From: Aliikangiella sp965214955
GTDB taxonomy: Bacteria; Pseudomonadota; Gammaproteobacteria; Enterobacterales; Kangiellaceae
DNA length: 64,000 nucleotides
NCBI GenBank assembly: GCA_965214955.1
Contig: CBDCCU010000009.1
Location: 1,240,001-1,304,000 of the forward strand
Direction: 5' to 3'
The notes beneath the pieces were generated by a model. The model was given only the letters and a program-made list of their open reading frames with translations, did not search any database and was not told where the DNA came from. Shown here piece by piece: positions 48,508 through 56,678 of this stretch (within the stretch, counting starts at the first letter, position 1; each line of letters begins with the position of its first letter). Both the position numbers and the translations under genes were made by a program.

Positions 48508-49112
48508 TGTTAGATTTTGGCGAAGAAGTTAATTTAAAAAATCGTTTGCCTTTTGATGGTAGTTTGTATTACTGGGGCTGTATTTTAGCACCCGATAAAA
48601 GTCATAAAATTAATGCTAAATTGCTTAATGAAGTCAGTTGGAAAAATGACGAAGCGGTAATTTACGGTAAACATATTATCACCAAGCGGCAATATGCTTG
48701 GTATGCTGATCATCCTTATGAATATACTTATTCGGGAGTTAGCCGAAAAGCACAACCTTGGAACCCGCTAATTGGCTCATTACGTGATTTAGTGCAAAGT
48801 AAAACGGGTAAACCTTATAACTCTTGCTTGCTTAATTTATATCCCAACGGCGAAACAGGCATGGCATGGCATAGCGATGATTGAAAAAGATTTGATCACT
48901 AATGGTTCAATTGCGTCATTATCATTAGGCGCTAGCCGAAAATTTTTCCATGAAGCACCGTGCCAACAAACACAAAATTGACTTTATTTTAAAATGCTGG
49001 TGATCTGCTAGAAATGTGTGATGAAACACAAAGCTATTGGATGCACGCCATTCAAAAAACTAAAAAAAGTAACCACACCAAGAATCAATTTAACTTTTCG
49101 GCAAATGGTTAA
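48507..49112 (+). pseudogene. AlkB-like 2OG-Fe(II) dioxygenase, frameshifted
   Basis: MLDFGEEVNLKNRLPFDGSL opens an AlkB2/3-like DNA demethylase. NSCLLNLYPNGETGMAWHSDD gives the HxD iron ligands, after which the frame breaks at 48884. Later pieces ITNGSIASLSLGASRKF, a second shift, DLLEMCDETQSYWMHAIQKTKKS (second His) and QFNFSANG end at 49112. At least three small indels are needed. Intact AlkB would repair alkylated bases together with the Ada-like neighbour. Confidence 0.85.
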
Positions 49113-49118
49113 GTAATG

Positions 49119-49889
49119 TTAAAGCTGCTTTTGAGCCATTATTTGAAAATTGTGGAGTTGTAACTTTTGTTTATCAGTTAATGTTTCAATACGTAATGCT
49201 TTCTCAAAAGATTCAATCTTATAGACTTTATTTGATACTGCGGCTAAATAATCTTGTAAAGCTAATTGATTATTTCCTATTGAATAATAAACATCACCAC
49301 GCACAGGATATAAAATAAAACTTTGCCAGAGTTAATGGCATCATTTGCCAATTTTAGAGATTTTTGTTTATTTCCTCCCATTTGTTTTGGCAACTGCATA
49401 AAGTGATAAATTAAATAATAGCGATATTGAAAAATATTGGAGTTAAGCTTAAAGGCCTTTTCGTAAGCCTTAGCCGTTTTCATAGACCACTGCCATTTTT
49501 CTGCACCAGATTGTGCTTGCTTAAGATTTTGATAAGCACTCACCGCCTGTTGAAAATAAAATAAGTGTTGATCAATTATCAATTTGAATTGCTTTTTCAA
49601 TGAGTAACAACGATGGAGCATTTTGATTATTTAATTGTAACCAACGAGCTTTTAGAGCAATTGCCCAGTGGTTATTATTTTTATTGGCTAATTGCTTGTT
49701 TACACACTCAATGTTAATGGTACGGTTTTCAACACATTTAATAGCGTTAGGCCATTCATGCATAATCAATGTTAAGGGAACTTTTGTTGCTTGTTGTAAA
49801 ATTTGTATTGGTTTTTTTGTTGAAGCTTGAAGTGATAATGAATAAATGCCCATTACTACAATAATTAGAAGTTTTAGCTGTTTTATCAT
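49119..49889 (-). pseudogene. Exported TPR-like protein, frameshifted
   Basis: Starts with a signal peptide (MIKQLKLLIIVVMGIYSLSLQAS) and reads 105 codons. It then continues in a second frame (FYFQQAVSAYQNLKQAQSG..YEKAFKLNSNIFQYRYYLIYHF) and a third (MRGDVYYSIGNNQLALQDYLAAV) to the stop at 49119. The helix pairs look like tetratricopeptide repeats. Two frameshifts are needed. It is convergent with alkB. Confidence 0.7.
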
Positions 49890-49946
49890 GTTTTTGTTAT
49901 TCTCCTCAATGTAAATTATAAATTTTAATCAACTAGCCATTGGCTT

Positions 49947-50138
49947 TATACCCGTCCTCCTTCAAGATGCTTGTTTCAGTGTTCAGCCAAAAAGTTTGAA
50001 CAAGGCGCAGCTTGCAGGATGGCAAGCCCTTTTTCAAAAGCTGCAGTGCAGTGCAAGCTTTTTGGCTGAGCACCGGAAGGGCAAGTCAGTAAGCCAACCT
50101 CTTCTTCGTTATCAATGCTTGAAGTAGAACGGGTATAT
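49947..50138. repeat. ~195-bp palindromic element, copy B
   Basis: Reverse-complement partner of 43189-43384. It begins TATACCCGTCCTCCTTCAAG and ends in CTTGAAGTAGAACGGGTATA. The pair brackets the stretch in which nearly all genes are frameshifted. Confidence 0.85.
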
Positions 50139-50223
50139 AATATTAAAACTAACGCTTTGATTACTAAGGGGTTGGGATAAATAGCGTATGATTGGGACAA
50201 ATAGGCAATGAAAGTTATGTGTG

Positions 50224-51099
50224 ATGAAACTAATTTTTAATTCTAATACTTACTTAAAATGGGCTCGCTTACCTTATCCTATGCCTGTTGGCGGTTTAAT
50301 AAGTTATTGTAAGATCTTGCTTGTCACTTTTTTTATGGCAGGGCTTATTTATATTTTAAAGCCATTTGGGTTAACCGCTCTTAAAAGCAGTCAACTGACA
50401 TTGTTGCTAAGCCAAATAATGTTATCGTTATCACTAGTTTCATGGTTAATCACTGAAAAAATACCTCGTTATTTTGTTGATGAAACGCAATGGAAAACGG
50501 GTCATCAAGTTTTAATTATTTTTATTAACTTATTTGTTGCCGCTATAATAGTATTTGCGTTTACTCATCAATATTTAGCTAATAGTAGCGCACACCTTGA
50601 ACAAGCCATACGTTATATTAGCTTCACTGTTTTACTTGCACTGCCAATAATTATTATTAGAGTGATGGCAATGCAAAATCAATACTTAAAGCATCACCTT
50701 AAAATAGCAAATGATATTTCTAGTCATATGGCAGATAGTTCGTTAGAAGAAAATTCCGATTTAATGCTGAGTATTAAAGGTGAGGATGGTGAGCTAAGTT
50801 TTAAGCTAGATAACTTTTTATTTGCCAAGTCTGAAAAAAATTATATTGAGTTTTATTTGCTTGAAAACAAGCAGATCAAAAATAAATTGCTAAGAAAAAC
50901 CATGACTGAGCTAAGTGATAATTTAGCAAAATATACTTGTATCCAAGTTTGTCATCGCTCTTATTTGATAAACTTAAATCATGTATCTAAAGTTAAAGGC
51001 AACTCAAGAGGATACGCACTATCAATAAACTATTATAATAGCGATATCCCTGTTGCCCGTTCGCGCTCAAAAGCAGTGCTTAAATATTTAAAAGATTAA
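50224..51099 (+). CDS. LytTR-family regulator with four membrane helices
   Basis: A 291-residue protein from the ATG at 50224 (a GTG one codon earlier is also possible). Four hydrophobic helices occupy about residues 25-155, followed by a LytTR DNA-binding domain (about 185-290) with FLFAKSEKNYIEFYL and CHRSYLINLNHVSKVKGNSRGY. Membrane-bound LytTR proteins act as one-component sensors. Its target is not evident. It converges with the next gene, their stops being one base apart. Confidence 0.9.
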   Translation: MKLIFNSNTYLKWARLPYPMPVGGLISYCKILLVTFFMAGLIYILKPFGLTALKSSQLTLLLSQIMLSLSLVSWLITEKIPRYFVDETQWKTGHQVLIIFINLFVAAIIVFAFTHQYLANSSAHLEQAIRYISFTVLLALPIIIIRVMAMQNQYLKHHLKIANDISSHMADSSLEENSDLMLSIKGEDGELSFKLDNFLFAKSEKNYIEFYLLENKQIKNKLLRKTMTELSDNLAKYTCIQVCHRSYLINLNHVSKVKGNSRGYALSINYYNSDIPVARSRSKAVLKYLKD

Positions 51100-51100
51100 T

Positions 51101-52447
51101 CTATCTTTGTTTAAGAGAATAACCGTTTTCTTTTTTTACTATTGTCCAATTGTCATTAAGCGTTAATGTCCAGTTTTTTGTACTTATGGTTTTGCTTGAT
51201 GTTAGCTCTAAACCTTCGGCGGAAACATTTGCAGATTTAAAGTTATTAGCGATCAATAAATTATTTGTGGCAACCATTTTTCCCCATTGATCGATTAAGG
51301 TAATGCTTTGATAAACTTTTCCATATTCTTTTAAGCTTGTAATTTTGTTAGGATCAAAGCTCATTTGCATGCTTTTAAGTGGCAAAGTTAAGGTTTTTCC
51401 AGTAACCAGTTGTTTAGTGAGTTTGGCTAATAGCTGTTGTTTTTTTCTCTCTTTTTCTTGCTCTGAATGCAATAGTGCTTTGCCATTATATTTTTGTGCT
51501 AGCTTGTCTATAGCTAATTTATCAAGCAGTTTTATTTGATAAAAACTTTGAGTTGCTTGACTAAAAGAAAAGTCTTTATCAATCAGTTTTAGCCAGTTTC
51601 GGTTTTTATGCAAGCGATCTAAAATTAAGCCATAGGCCGCCCCTGTTAAATAAGCAAAAGAGCGCTCAAGGCTAGGCTTTTGATTGGCTTGGTTTAATTT
51701 TTTTATCAAGCTTGTAAGTGATGATTTACTTTGCGTTAAAGTCATTGCGGTATATTCTGCAAGCCCTTCGTTAAGTTCTAATGCTTGCTCATTAATTTCG
51801 GCTTGATCATATAATTGATATCTGTGTTGTCTAAATTGCAAAGCCGATTGAATAGCTTGGTTATTAATTTGAGGTGAACGACTAGTTTGAGGTGAACTAC
51901 TGGTTTGAGATGAATTATTGAATTGATCGCTATTAAAAGACGATACTGCATCAGCGAGTGCCCTAAGCTCTAGCAACAATAAATATCGGGCTTTCAACTT
52001 GGCTAAATGTGCGTTATTTGAAGGTGTTGGCTGAAGGTTAATTTGTGGTTGTATGCGATGAAATGATTCATGAGTGATTAAATGATTACTCTGCTCTATG
52101 TCGGCAGAAAGCGGCAACATTATCATACTCCAGCGAACTCCTGCCCAGTCTTTTGCGGTATTGGCAATGGTTTCATTTTGAGGGAGGCTACCAATAAATA
52201 AGTTATTTTTTTGCTTTAATAAACCTTCTCTATCAGGATGTGAAGCATAAAGTTTACGACTGGCAGGCTCAACAAAAAGCAATGGTCCACAAAGTGAATG
52301 TGACCATATTTGCCAGCTTGGTTGCTTGCATTGTTGATTAAAATGCTTAATTGCAGTGGTAATTTCTTTTTCGTGAGCAGTTAATTGAGGTATTAAAATT
52401 AAATTGAGTAATATTATTTTTGTAAGAATTAATGGGATTATACGCAT
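51101..52447 (-). CDS. Exported zincin-like protein (HExxH)
   Basis: A 448-residue protein with a signal peptide (residues 1-24). LITHESFHRIQP contains HESFH (126-130), and NEGLAEYTA (about 226-234) supplies a possible third ligand and ExxAE support, as in gluzincin metalloproteases. A low-complexity Ser/Gln/Thr/Pro repeat (SSQTSSSPQTSRSPQ) sits between them at about 179-193. The family was not recognised. It may be a secreted or periplasmic peptidase; activity is inferred from the motif only. Confidence 0.65.
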   Translation of the reverse strand: MRIIPLILTKIILLNLILIPQLTAHEKEITTAIKHFNQQCKQPSWQIWSHSLCGPLLFVEPASRKLYASHPDREGLLKQKNNLFIGSLPQNETIANTAKDWAGVRWSMIMLPLSADIEQSNHLITHESFHRIQPQINLQPTPSNNAHLAKLKARYLLLLELRALADAVSSFNSDQFNNSSQTSSSPQTSRSPQINNQAIQSALQFRQHRYQLYDQAEINEQALELNEGLAEYTAMTLTQSKSSLTSLIKKLNQANQKPSLERSFAYLTGAAYGLILDRLHKNRNWLKLIDKDFSFSQATQSFYQIKLLDKLAIDKLAQKYNGKALLHSEQEKERKKQQLLAKLTKQLVTGKTLTLPLKSMQMSFDPNKITSLKEYGKVYQSITLIDQWGKMVATNNLLIANNFKSANVSAEGLELTSSKTISTKNWTLTLNDNWTIVKKENGYSLKQR

Positions 52448-52692
52448 AACTTAAATACCTTTTAATTGTGAAACCGTTTAGAGTCTGTTTTATCATAATA
52501 AATGACTTTGTCTATATTTTAGGGATAAATGATTTAATTTGGGACGAGTTGCACTATTTAATATTATTTAAGAAAGTCGAAAAAATAAACGCTTAAGTAA
52601 TAATCAAGATTTACCTATGGAAAAGATTTTTCTATAATCTCGCTCTAATTTTAATGCACTGAATTTACGCTTCAGCCAGCAGAGGAAACATT

Positions 52693-53670
52693 ATGAACCA
52701 ACACGTAATTTGCGCGCTATATAAGTTTGTTGCGCTACCAAGTTTTGAAAAAATTCGTCAACCTTTAAATGAGTTTATGCTCAAAAATAATATTCGAGGC
52801 ACGCTTTTACTTGCTCACGAAGGGATCAATGGAACGGTCTCTGGCTCAAGGGAGTCAATTGATGCACTATTAAATTGGTTTGAAGCTCAAGAGGGCTTAG
52901 ACAATATTTCTTATAAAGAATCTTATACCAATGAGCCACCTTTTAAACGTACTAAAGTTAAGCTAAAAAAAGAAATTGTGACAATGGGGGTTGAAGATAT
53001 TGACCCAAATAAAGTGGTTGGTACTTATGTTGAGCCTAAAGATTGGAATGATTTAATTAATGATCCCGAAGTCGTGTTAGTAGACACGCGAAATGATTAT
53101 GAAGTGGCTGTAGGTACTTTTGAAAATGCGATAGATCCTAACACTAAAACCTTCCGTGAATTTCCTGATTATGTGAAGGAAAATTTAGATCCTAATAAAA
53201 ATAAAAAAGTGGCTATGTATTGTACTGGCGGCATTCGCTGTGAAAAATCTACCGCCTATTTAAAACAACAAGGCTTTAAAGAGGTTTATCACCTAAAAGG
53301 CGGCATATTAAAATATTTAGAAGAAGTGCCTAAAGAAGAATCAACTTGGAAAGGCGAGTGTTTTGTTTTTGATAATAGAGTCACTGTTGATCACGATTTA
53401 AAGCCCGGTAAATACGCTCAATGTAATGCATGCCGATTACCAATTACCGAAGCCGATAAACAAAGCGAGCTTTTTGAGCAAGGCGTGAGTTGTCCACACT
53501 GTTATGATGAAACGTCCAAAGAGCAAAAAGGTCGCTATAGAGAAAGAGAAAAACAAATTTCCCTTGCTAAAACACGCGGTGAAGAACATATCGGCGGTGA
53601 TGTTTCTGGCATTTTAGAGCAAAAGCGAGAGCTTAAAAAAATGCGTAGAAAACAGCTGCAAGAAGGTTAG
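52693..53670 (+). CDS. trhO: tRNA uridine(34) hydroxylase, rhodanese family
   Basis: This 325-residue protein matches TrhO/YceA in length and order: an N-terminal acylphosphatase-like domain (HEGINGTVSGS), a rhodanese domain with active Cys177 in MYCTGGIRCEKST, and a C-terminal cysteine pair region CNACRLPI...CPHC. TrhO makes 5-hydroxyuridine at the wobble position of certain tRNAs in an oxygen-dependent way. AGAGGAAAC precedes the ATG. Confidence 0.95.
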   Translation: MNQHVICALYKFVALPSFEKIRQPLNEFMLKNNIRGTLLLAHEGINGTVSGSRESIDALLNWFEAQEGLDNISYKESYTNEPPFKRTKVKLKKEIVTMGVEDIDPNKVVGTYVEPKDWNDLINDPEVVLVDTRNDYEVAVGTFENAIDPNTKTFREFPDYVKENLDPNKNKKVAMYCTGGIRCEKSTAYLKQQGFKEVYHLKGGILKYLEEVPKEESTWKGECFVFDNRVTVDHDLKPGKYAQCNACRLPITEADKQSELFEQGVSCPHCYDETSKEQKGRYREREKQISLAKTRGEEHIGGDVSGILEQKRELKKMRRKQLQEG

Positions 53671-53756
53671 CTTGTTTGGTGTTATCAATGGCATCACAAA
53701 TATATCTGCTCTACTTCAAGCAGCAGAGAATGACTTAAATTGACTGAAGACCTATT

Positions 53757-53778
53757 TTAGGACTATATTTAGTCCTAA
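53757..53778. promoter_or_regulatory. Toxin-antitoxin operator palindrome
   Basis: TTAGGACTA-TATT-TAGTCCTAA is a perfect 9-bp inverted repeat, 12 bases before the antitoxin ATG. Antitoxins of this family bind such palindromes to repress their own operon. Confidence 0.75.
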
Positions 53779-53790
53779 TGAGAGGTGTTT

Positions 53791-54069
53791 ATGAAATTAT
53801 CAGAGCAAATTAAACCGATTAGCTATTTAAAAGCTCATGCCGCCGAAGTTGTGCGTAACTTAACGACTCAAATGAAGCCCTTGGTGATCACTCAAAACGG
53901 TGAGGCCAAGGCTGTAATACAAGACATTAAAAGCTATGAGCAGACGCAAGAGACAATGGCATTGCTTAAAATGTTGGCACTGGGTCAGCGTCAGATAGAC
54001 GAAGGAAAAGTTCAGCTTGCAGGTGATGTTACTGCCAAACTGCGTGGCCTAAGCAAGAATAGCCAATGA
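53791..54069 (+). CDS. Phd/YefM-type antitoxin
   Basis: A 92-residue protein starting at the ATG at 53791, behind GAGAGG. The N-terminal half (PISYLKAHAAEVVRNLTTQMKPLVITQNGEAKAVIQDIKSYEQ) is the Phd/YefM DNA-binding dimer fold. The C-terminal tail should wrap the toxin. It overlaps the toxin gene by four bases (ATGA). Autoregulation through the palindrome at 53757 is likely. Confidence 0.92.
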   Translation: MKLSEQIKPISYLKAHAAEVVRNLTTQMKPLVITQNGEAKAVIQDIKSYEQTQETMALLKMLALGQRQIDEGKVQLAGDVTAKLRGLSKNSQ

Positions 54070-54392
54070 GTTATCAGGTATTTCTTACTGACGATGCCGC
54101 TTACGATCTTGAAGATTTATACGACCACATTGAATCTTATGATGCTCCCGAAAAGGCTGATTGTTTTCTCGATAAAATCGAGGAAAAATTTTCAAGCCTT
54201 GCCGACAATCCAGAGCGCGGAACTTACCCAAATGAGTTGTTAGCTGTTGGTCTACGTGAATATCGAGAAATCTATTTCAAACCTTATCGCATAATTTATC
54301 GAATTATTACAAAGCATGTTTATGTGATGGTAATTGCTGATGGTCGCCGCGATATGCAATCTCTTCTTCAGCGCCGTTTGTTTCAAGCTTAA
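54066..54392 (+). CDS. RelE/ParE-family toxin
   Basis: A 108-residue protein with the ParE pattern: FLTDDAAYDLEDLYDHIESY, FSSLADNPERGTYPNEL, and YREIYFKPYRIIYRIITKHVYVMVIADGRRDMQSLL. The DGRRDMQSLL ending is typical of ParE toxins, which poison gyrase, although some relatives are ribosome-dependent RNases. It forms a type II module with the gene in front. Confidence 0.92.
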   Translation: MSYQVFLTDDAAYDLEDLYDHIESYDAPEKADCFLDKIEEKFSSLADNPERGTYPNELLAVGLREYREIYFKPYRIIYRIITKHVYVMVIADGRRDMQSLLQRRLFQA

Positions 54393-54545
54393 GGCACTGC
54401 CATATCTGACTTAGTGATGTTGACAGCTCTTCTTAGCTATGGCGATAAATGGTCTGGAGTGATCTTTAGAGCCTTGGTTTTTGGTGGTAATTATCAATAT
54501 GAAAAGCCGTTCGATAGATCGTTATTGGCGATGGTGTGGCGACAT

Positions 54546-54629
54546 AATTGCGCCAGAAAGTTATCTTGTAGTGGCGCATTTATTTGAATTGCGCCATAAT
54601 TGCGCCATATCTAAGTTTTAATTGCGCCA
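54546..54629. promoter_or_regulatory. Four AATTGCGCCA decamers upstream of fic
   Basis: Identical copies start at 54546, 54587, 54598 and 54620, separated by 41, 11 and 22 bases, which is close to whole helical turns. An inverted TGGCGCATTT lies at 54572. The last copy ends seven bases before the Fic ATG. They are likely operators, perhaps for the N-terminal winged helix of the Fic protein itself. Confidence 0.65.
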
Positions 54630-54636
54630 AACTACT

Positions 54637-55992
54637 ATGTCATTTATCTCTAAATTATTGAACAGTATCAAAGCATCCTCCAATGGAGTGTCTATGGCAG
54701 AGCTGATGGTCATGCATCCTGATATAGCTAGACGCTCGGCTCAGAGGCACGTTGCTAAGCTGGTCGAAAATGGACAAGTTATTGCTCGCGGAGATGGTAG
54801 GGGAAGGCGCTATTTTGGCGTGGAACTTCCGAAAAAAGCGGCTATTCAAACAAACGATGGTGATACATTTCCTGATTTCATTCCGATATCTGCAGACAGC
54901 CAGGATATTTTAAATTACATCAATCTGGCGCTTGAAGCTCGCAAGCCAGTCGGTTATCAACTGGATTTTTTAAACTCCTATCAGCCAAATAGAACTTGGT
55001 ACTTGTCAGAGTCATTGCGTCGGCAATTGCACAAAATGGGCAAAACCACAGATAGCCAGATGCCTGCTGGTACTTATTCTCGCGCTATCCTAAATCGGTT
55101 ATTAATAGATTTATCCTGGGCATCAAGCCATTTAGAAGGGAATACCTATTCCCGCTTAGATACTCGCGAACTGATTGAACATGGAAGGTTGGCGAAAGGT
55201 AAGGCTGCGATTGAAACGCAAATGATTCTAAACCATAAGTCGGCTATTGAACTGTTGGTAGAAAATATTGATACAGCTGAATTCAATCATTATACATTGA
55301 TGAATATTCACAGTGCGCTGTCAGAGAACTTGCTGCCCAACCCCGCAGATGAGGGACGAATTCGTCAGCACGCTGTTGATATTGGTAAAAGTGTCTATAG
55401 ACCATTGTCGGTACCGGCACAAACCACAGATGATTTGAAGCTAGTATTAAACAAGGCTAGCCAAATTAGTGATGCCTTTGAGCAATCTTTTTTTATGATG
55501 GTACATTTACCTTATTTACAACCGTTTGCCGATATTAATAAGAGAACATCGCGCTTGGTTGCTAATCTACCACTGTTTCGAGCCAATCTTTGTCCGTTAA
55601 CGTTTCTCGATGTACCTGAGCAAGCATACAGTAGAGCCACGCTAGGTGTGTACGAAATGGCGCGAGTCGAATTATTACGTGATCTTTACGTGTGGGCGTA
55701 TGAGCGTTCTACGCAAGAGTATTTAGCTATTAAGCAGGATTTAGCAGAGCCAGATCCCTTACGTTTAACATGGCGTGATTTTATCAAACAAACGATTCAC
55801 TTGGTTGTGACTAGCCCAGAACAAGAACCCTATGCTGTTATACAGCAAGCTATTAAAGCAAAAATTCCTAAATCCGAACGAGAAGATTTACAAGCCTTAG
55901 TTATAGAAGAGTTGAGACGATTGCATGAGGGTGTATTAGCTCGTTATGGTTTGCGCCCTTCAGAATTTTCCGAATGGAAGGCTGAGCATTAG
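54637..55992 (+). CDS. Fic-family protein with N-terminal winged helix
   Basis: A 451-residue protein from the ATG at 54637. Residues 1-60 form a winged helix (SNGVSMAELMVMHPDIARRSAQRHVAKL). SSHLEGN (163-169) fits the inhibitory (S/T)xxxE(G/N) helix of class II Fic enzymes. The catalytic loop reads LQPFADINKRTSR (Gln295) in place of HxFx(D/E)GNxRxxR, so the catalytic His is Gln and two glycines are changed. Canonical Fic proteins add AMP to target hydroxyls; this variant may use another chemistry or be inactive. The C-terminal ~120 residues are helical. Confidence 0.85.
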   Translation: MSFISKLLNSIKASSNGVSMAELMVMHPDIARRSAQRHVAKLVENGQVIARGDGRGRRYFGVELPKKAAIQTNDGDTFPDFIPISADSQDILNYINLALEARKPVGYQLDFLNSYQPNRTWYLSESLRRQLHKMGKTTDSQMPAGTYSRAILNRLLIDLSWASSHLEGNTYSRLDTRELIEHGRLAKGKAAIETQMILNHKSAIELLVENIDTAEFNHYTLMNIHSALSENLLPNPADEGRIRQHAVDIGKSVYRPLSVPAQTTDDLKLVLNKASQISDAFEQSFFMMVHLPYLQPFADINKRTSRLVANLPLFRANLCPLTFLDVPEQAYSRATLGVYEMARVELLRDLYVWAYERSTQEYLAIKQDLAEPDPLRLTWRDFIKQTIHLVVTSPEQEPYAVIQQAIKAKIPKSEREDLQALVIEELRRLHEGVLARYGLRPSEFSEWKAEH

Positions 55993-56089
55993 TCGAGTCA
56001 AGGCTGAGCTAGTAGACTAATTCATGTAGGCTTTACCGCCTAAAGATAAAAATTGAAAAATCAAAAGCACTGACACTATTGATTCTGGT

Positions 56090-56106
56090 AGTCCCAAAAC
56101 GGGACT
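56090..56106 (+). terminator. Terminator-like hairpin after fic
   Basis: AGTCCC-AAAAC-GGGACT forms a 6-bp stem followed by TTTAT, about 100 bases after the Fic stop. The stem is short, so it is only a candidate. Confidence 0.45.
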
Positions 56107-56377
56107 TTATCAATAAAAATATGAAGTAGGATTGAATATCCTTCTGAATCTATATCTTGAGCAAGTAGATTGTGAAACTCGTCTCGCTGCTTTCTAGCAT
56201 CAGCTAGTGATAGCTGGAAAGATCCCTAAGCTAATGTTTGCTCAAAAGGTCGGGAGTAATTGAAACTCCAAAGTTTAGAGCCATTTGGTTTAATTCTAAG
56301 GTTTAAAACGACACCATTGGAAATGGTTAAACTCCTTATCTTTAGGAAAAATTAAATGCTTCGACCCTATTGATTTC

Positions 56378-56463
56378 AAAAAAGCCCGTCTGACACAACG
56401 AGAAGATAAATGATAAAAGCCAGGGGTTTCGTTATCAATTAATTCAGAGCGTCTAATTGCCAT
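56378..56463 (-). pseudogene. RAYT transposase, first ~28 codons only
   Basis: Nearly identical to the 5' end of the transposase gene ending at 24277 (MAIRRSELIDNETPGFYHLS..), and the upstream flank to about 56605 is also related to 24278-24418. The rest of the gene is missing, replaced at 56377 by a degenerate terminal repeat of another RAYT family. Confidence 0.8.
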
Positions 56464-56678
56464 GGTTTATCCTTAAACCGAGTAGTAGAGAGATTAATCA
56501 TGCTAGAGTAGCTCAATAAACACAATCAGTTAGCTCAGTAATTGTTGTAGGACATTGTCTATTGTTGGTGTGGGTGATTGTGGGTATAGTGGCTGTCTAG
56601 GATTTGATCTAGGATTTGTTATGGAGCTTTAGCACGAAAACGCTATTTCCAATGTAAAGGTGTTTAGAGGCTTGTTTA

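Larger units (their letters stand above)
55993..56678. other. Gene-free region with element remnants
   Basis: No complete gene is supported. It holds two degenerate RAYT terminal repeats (56058-56084 and 56349-56376), a terminator-like hairpin (56090-56106) and a truncated RAYT gene start with its right-hand flank (56378-56610). Confidence 0.7.
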
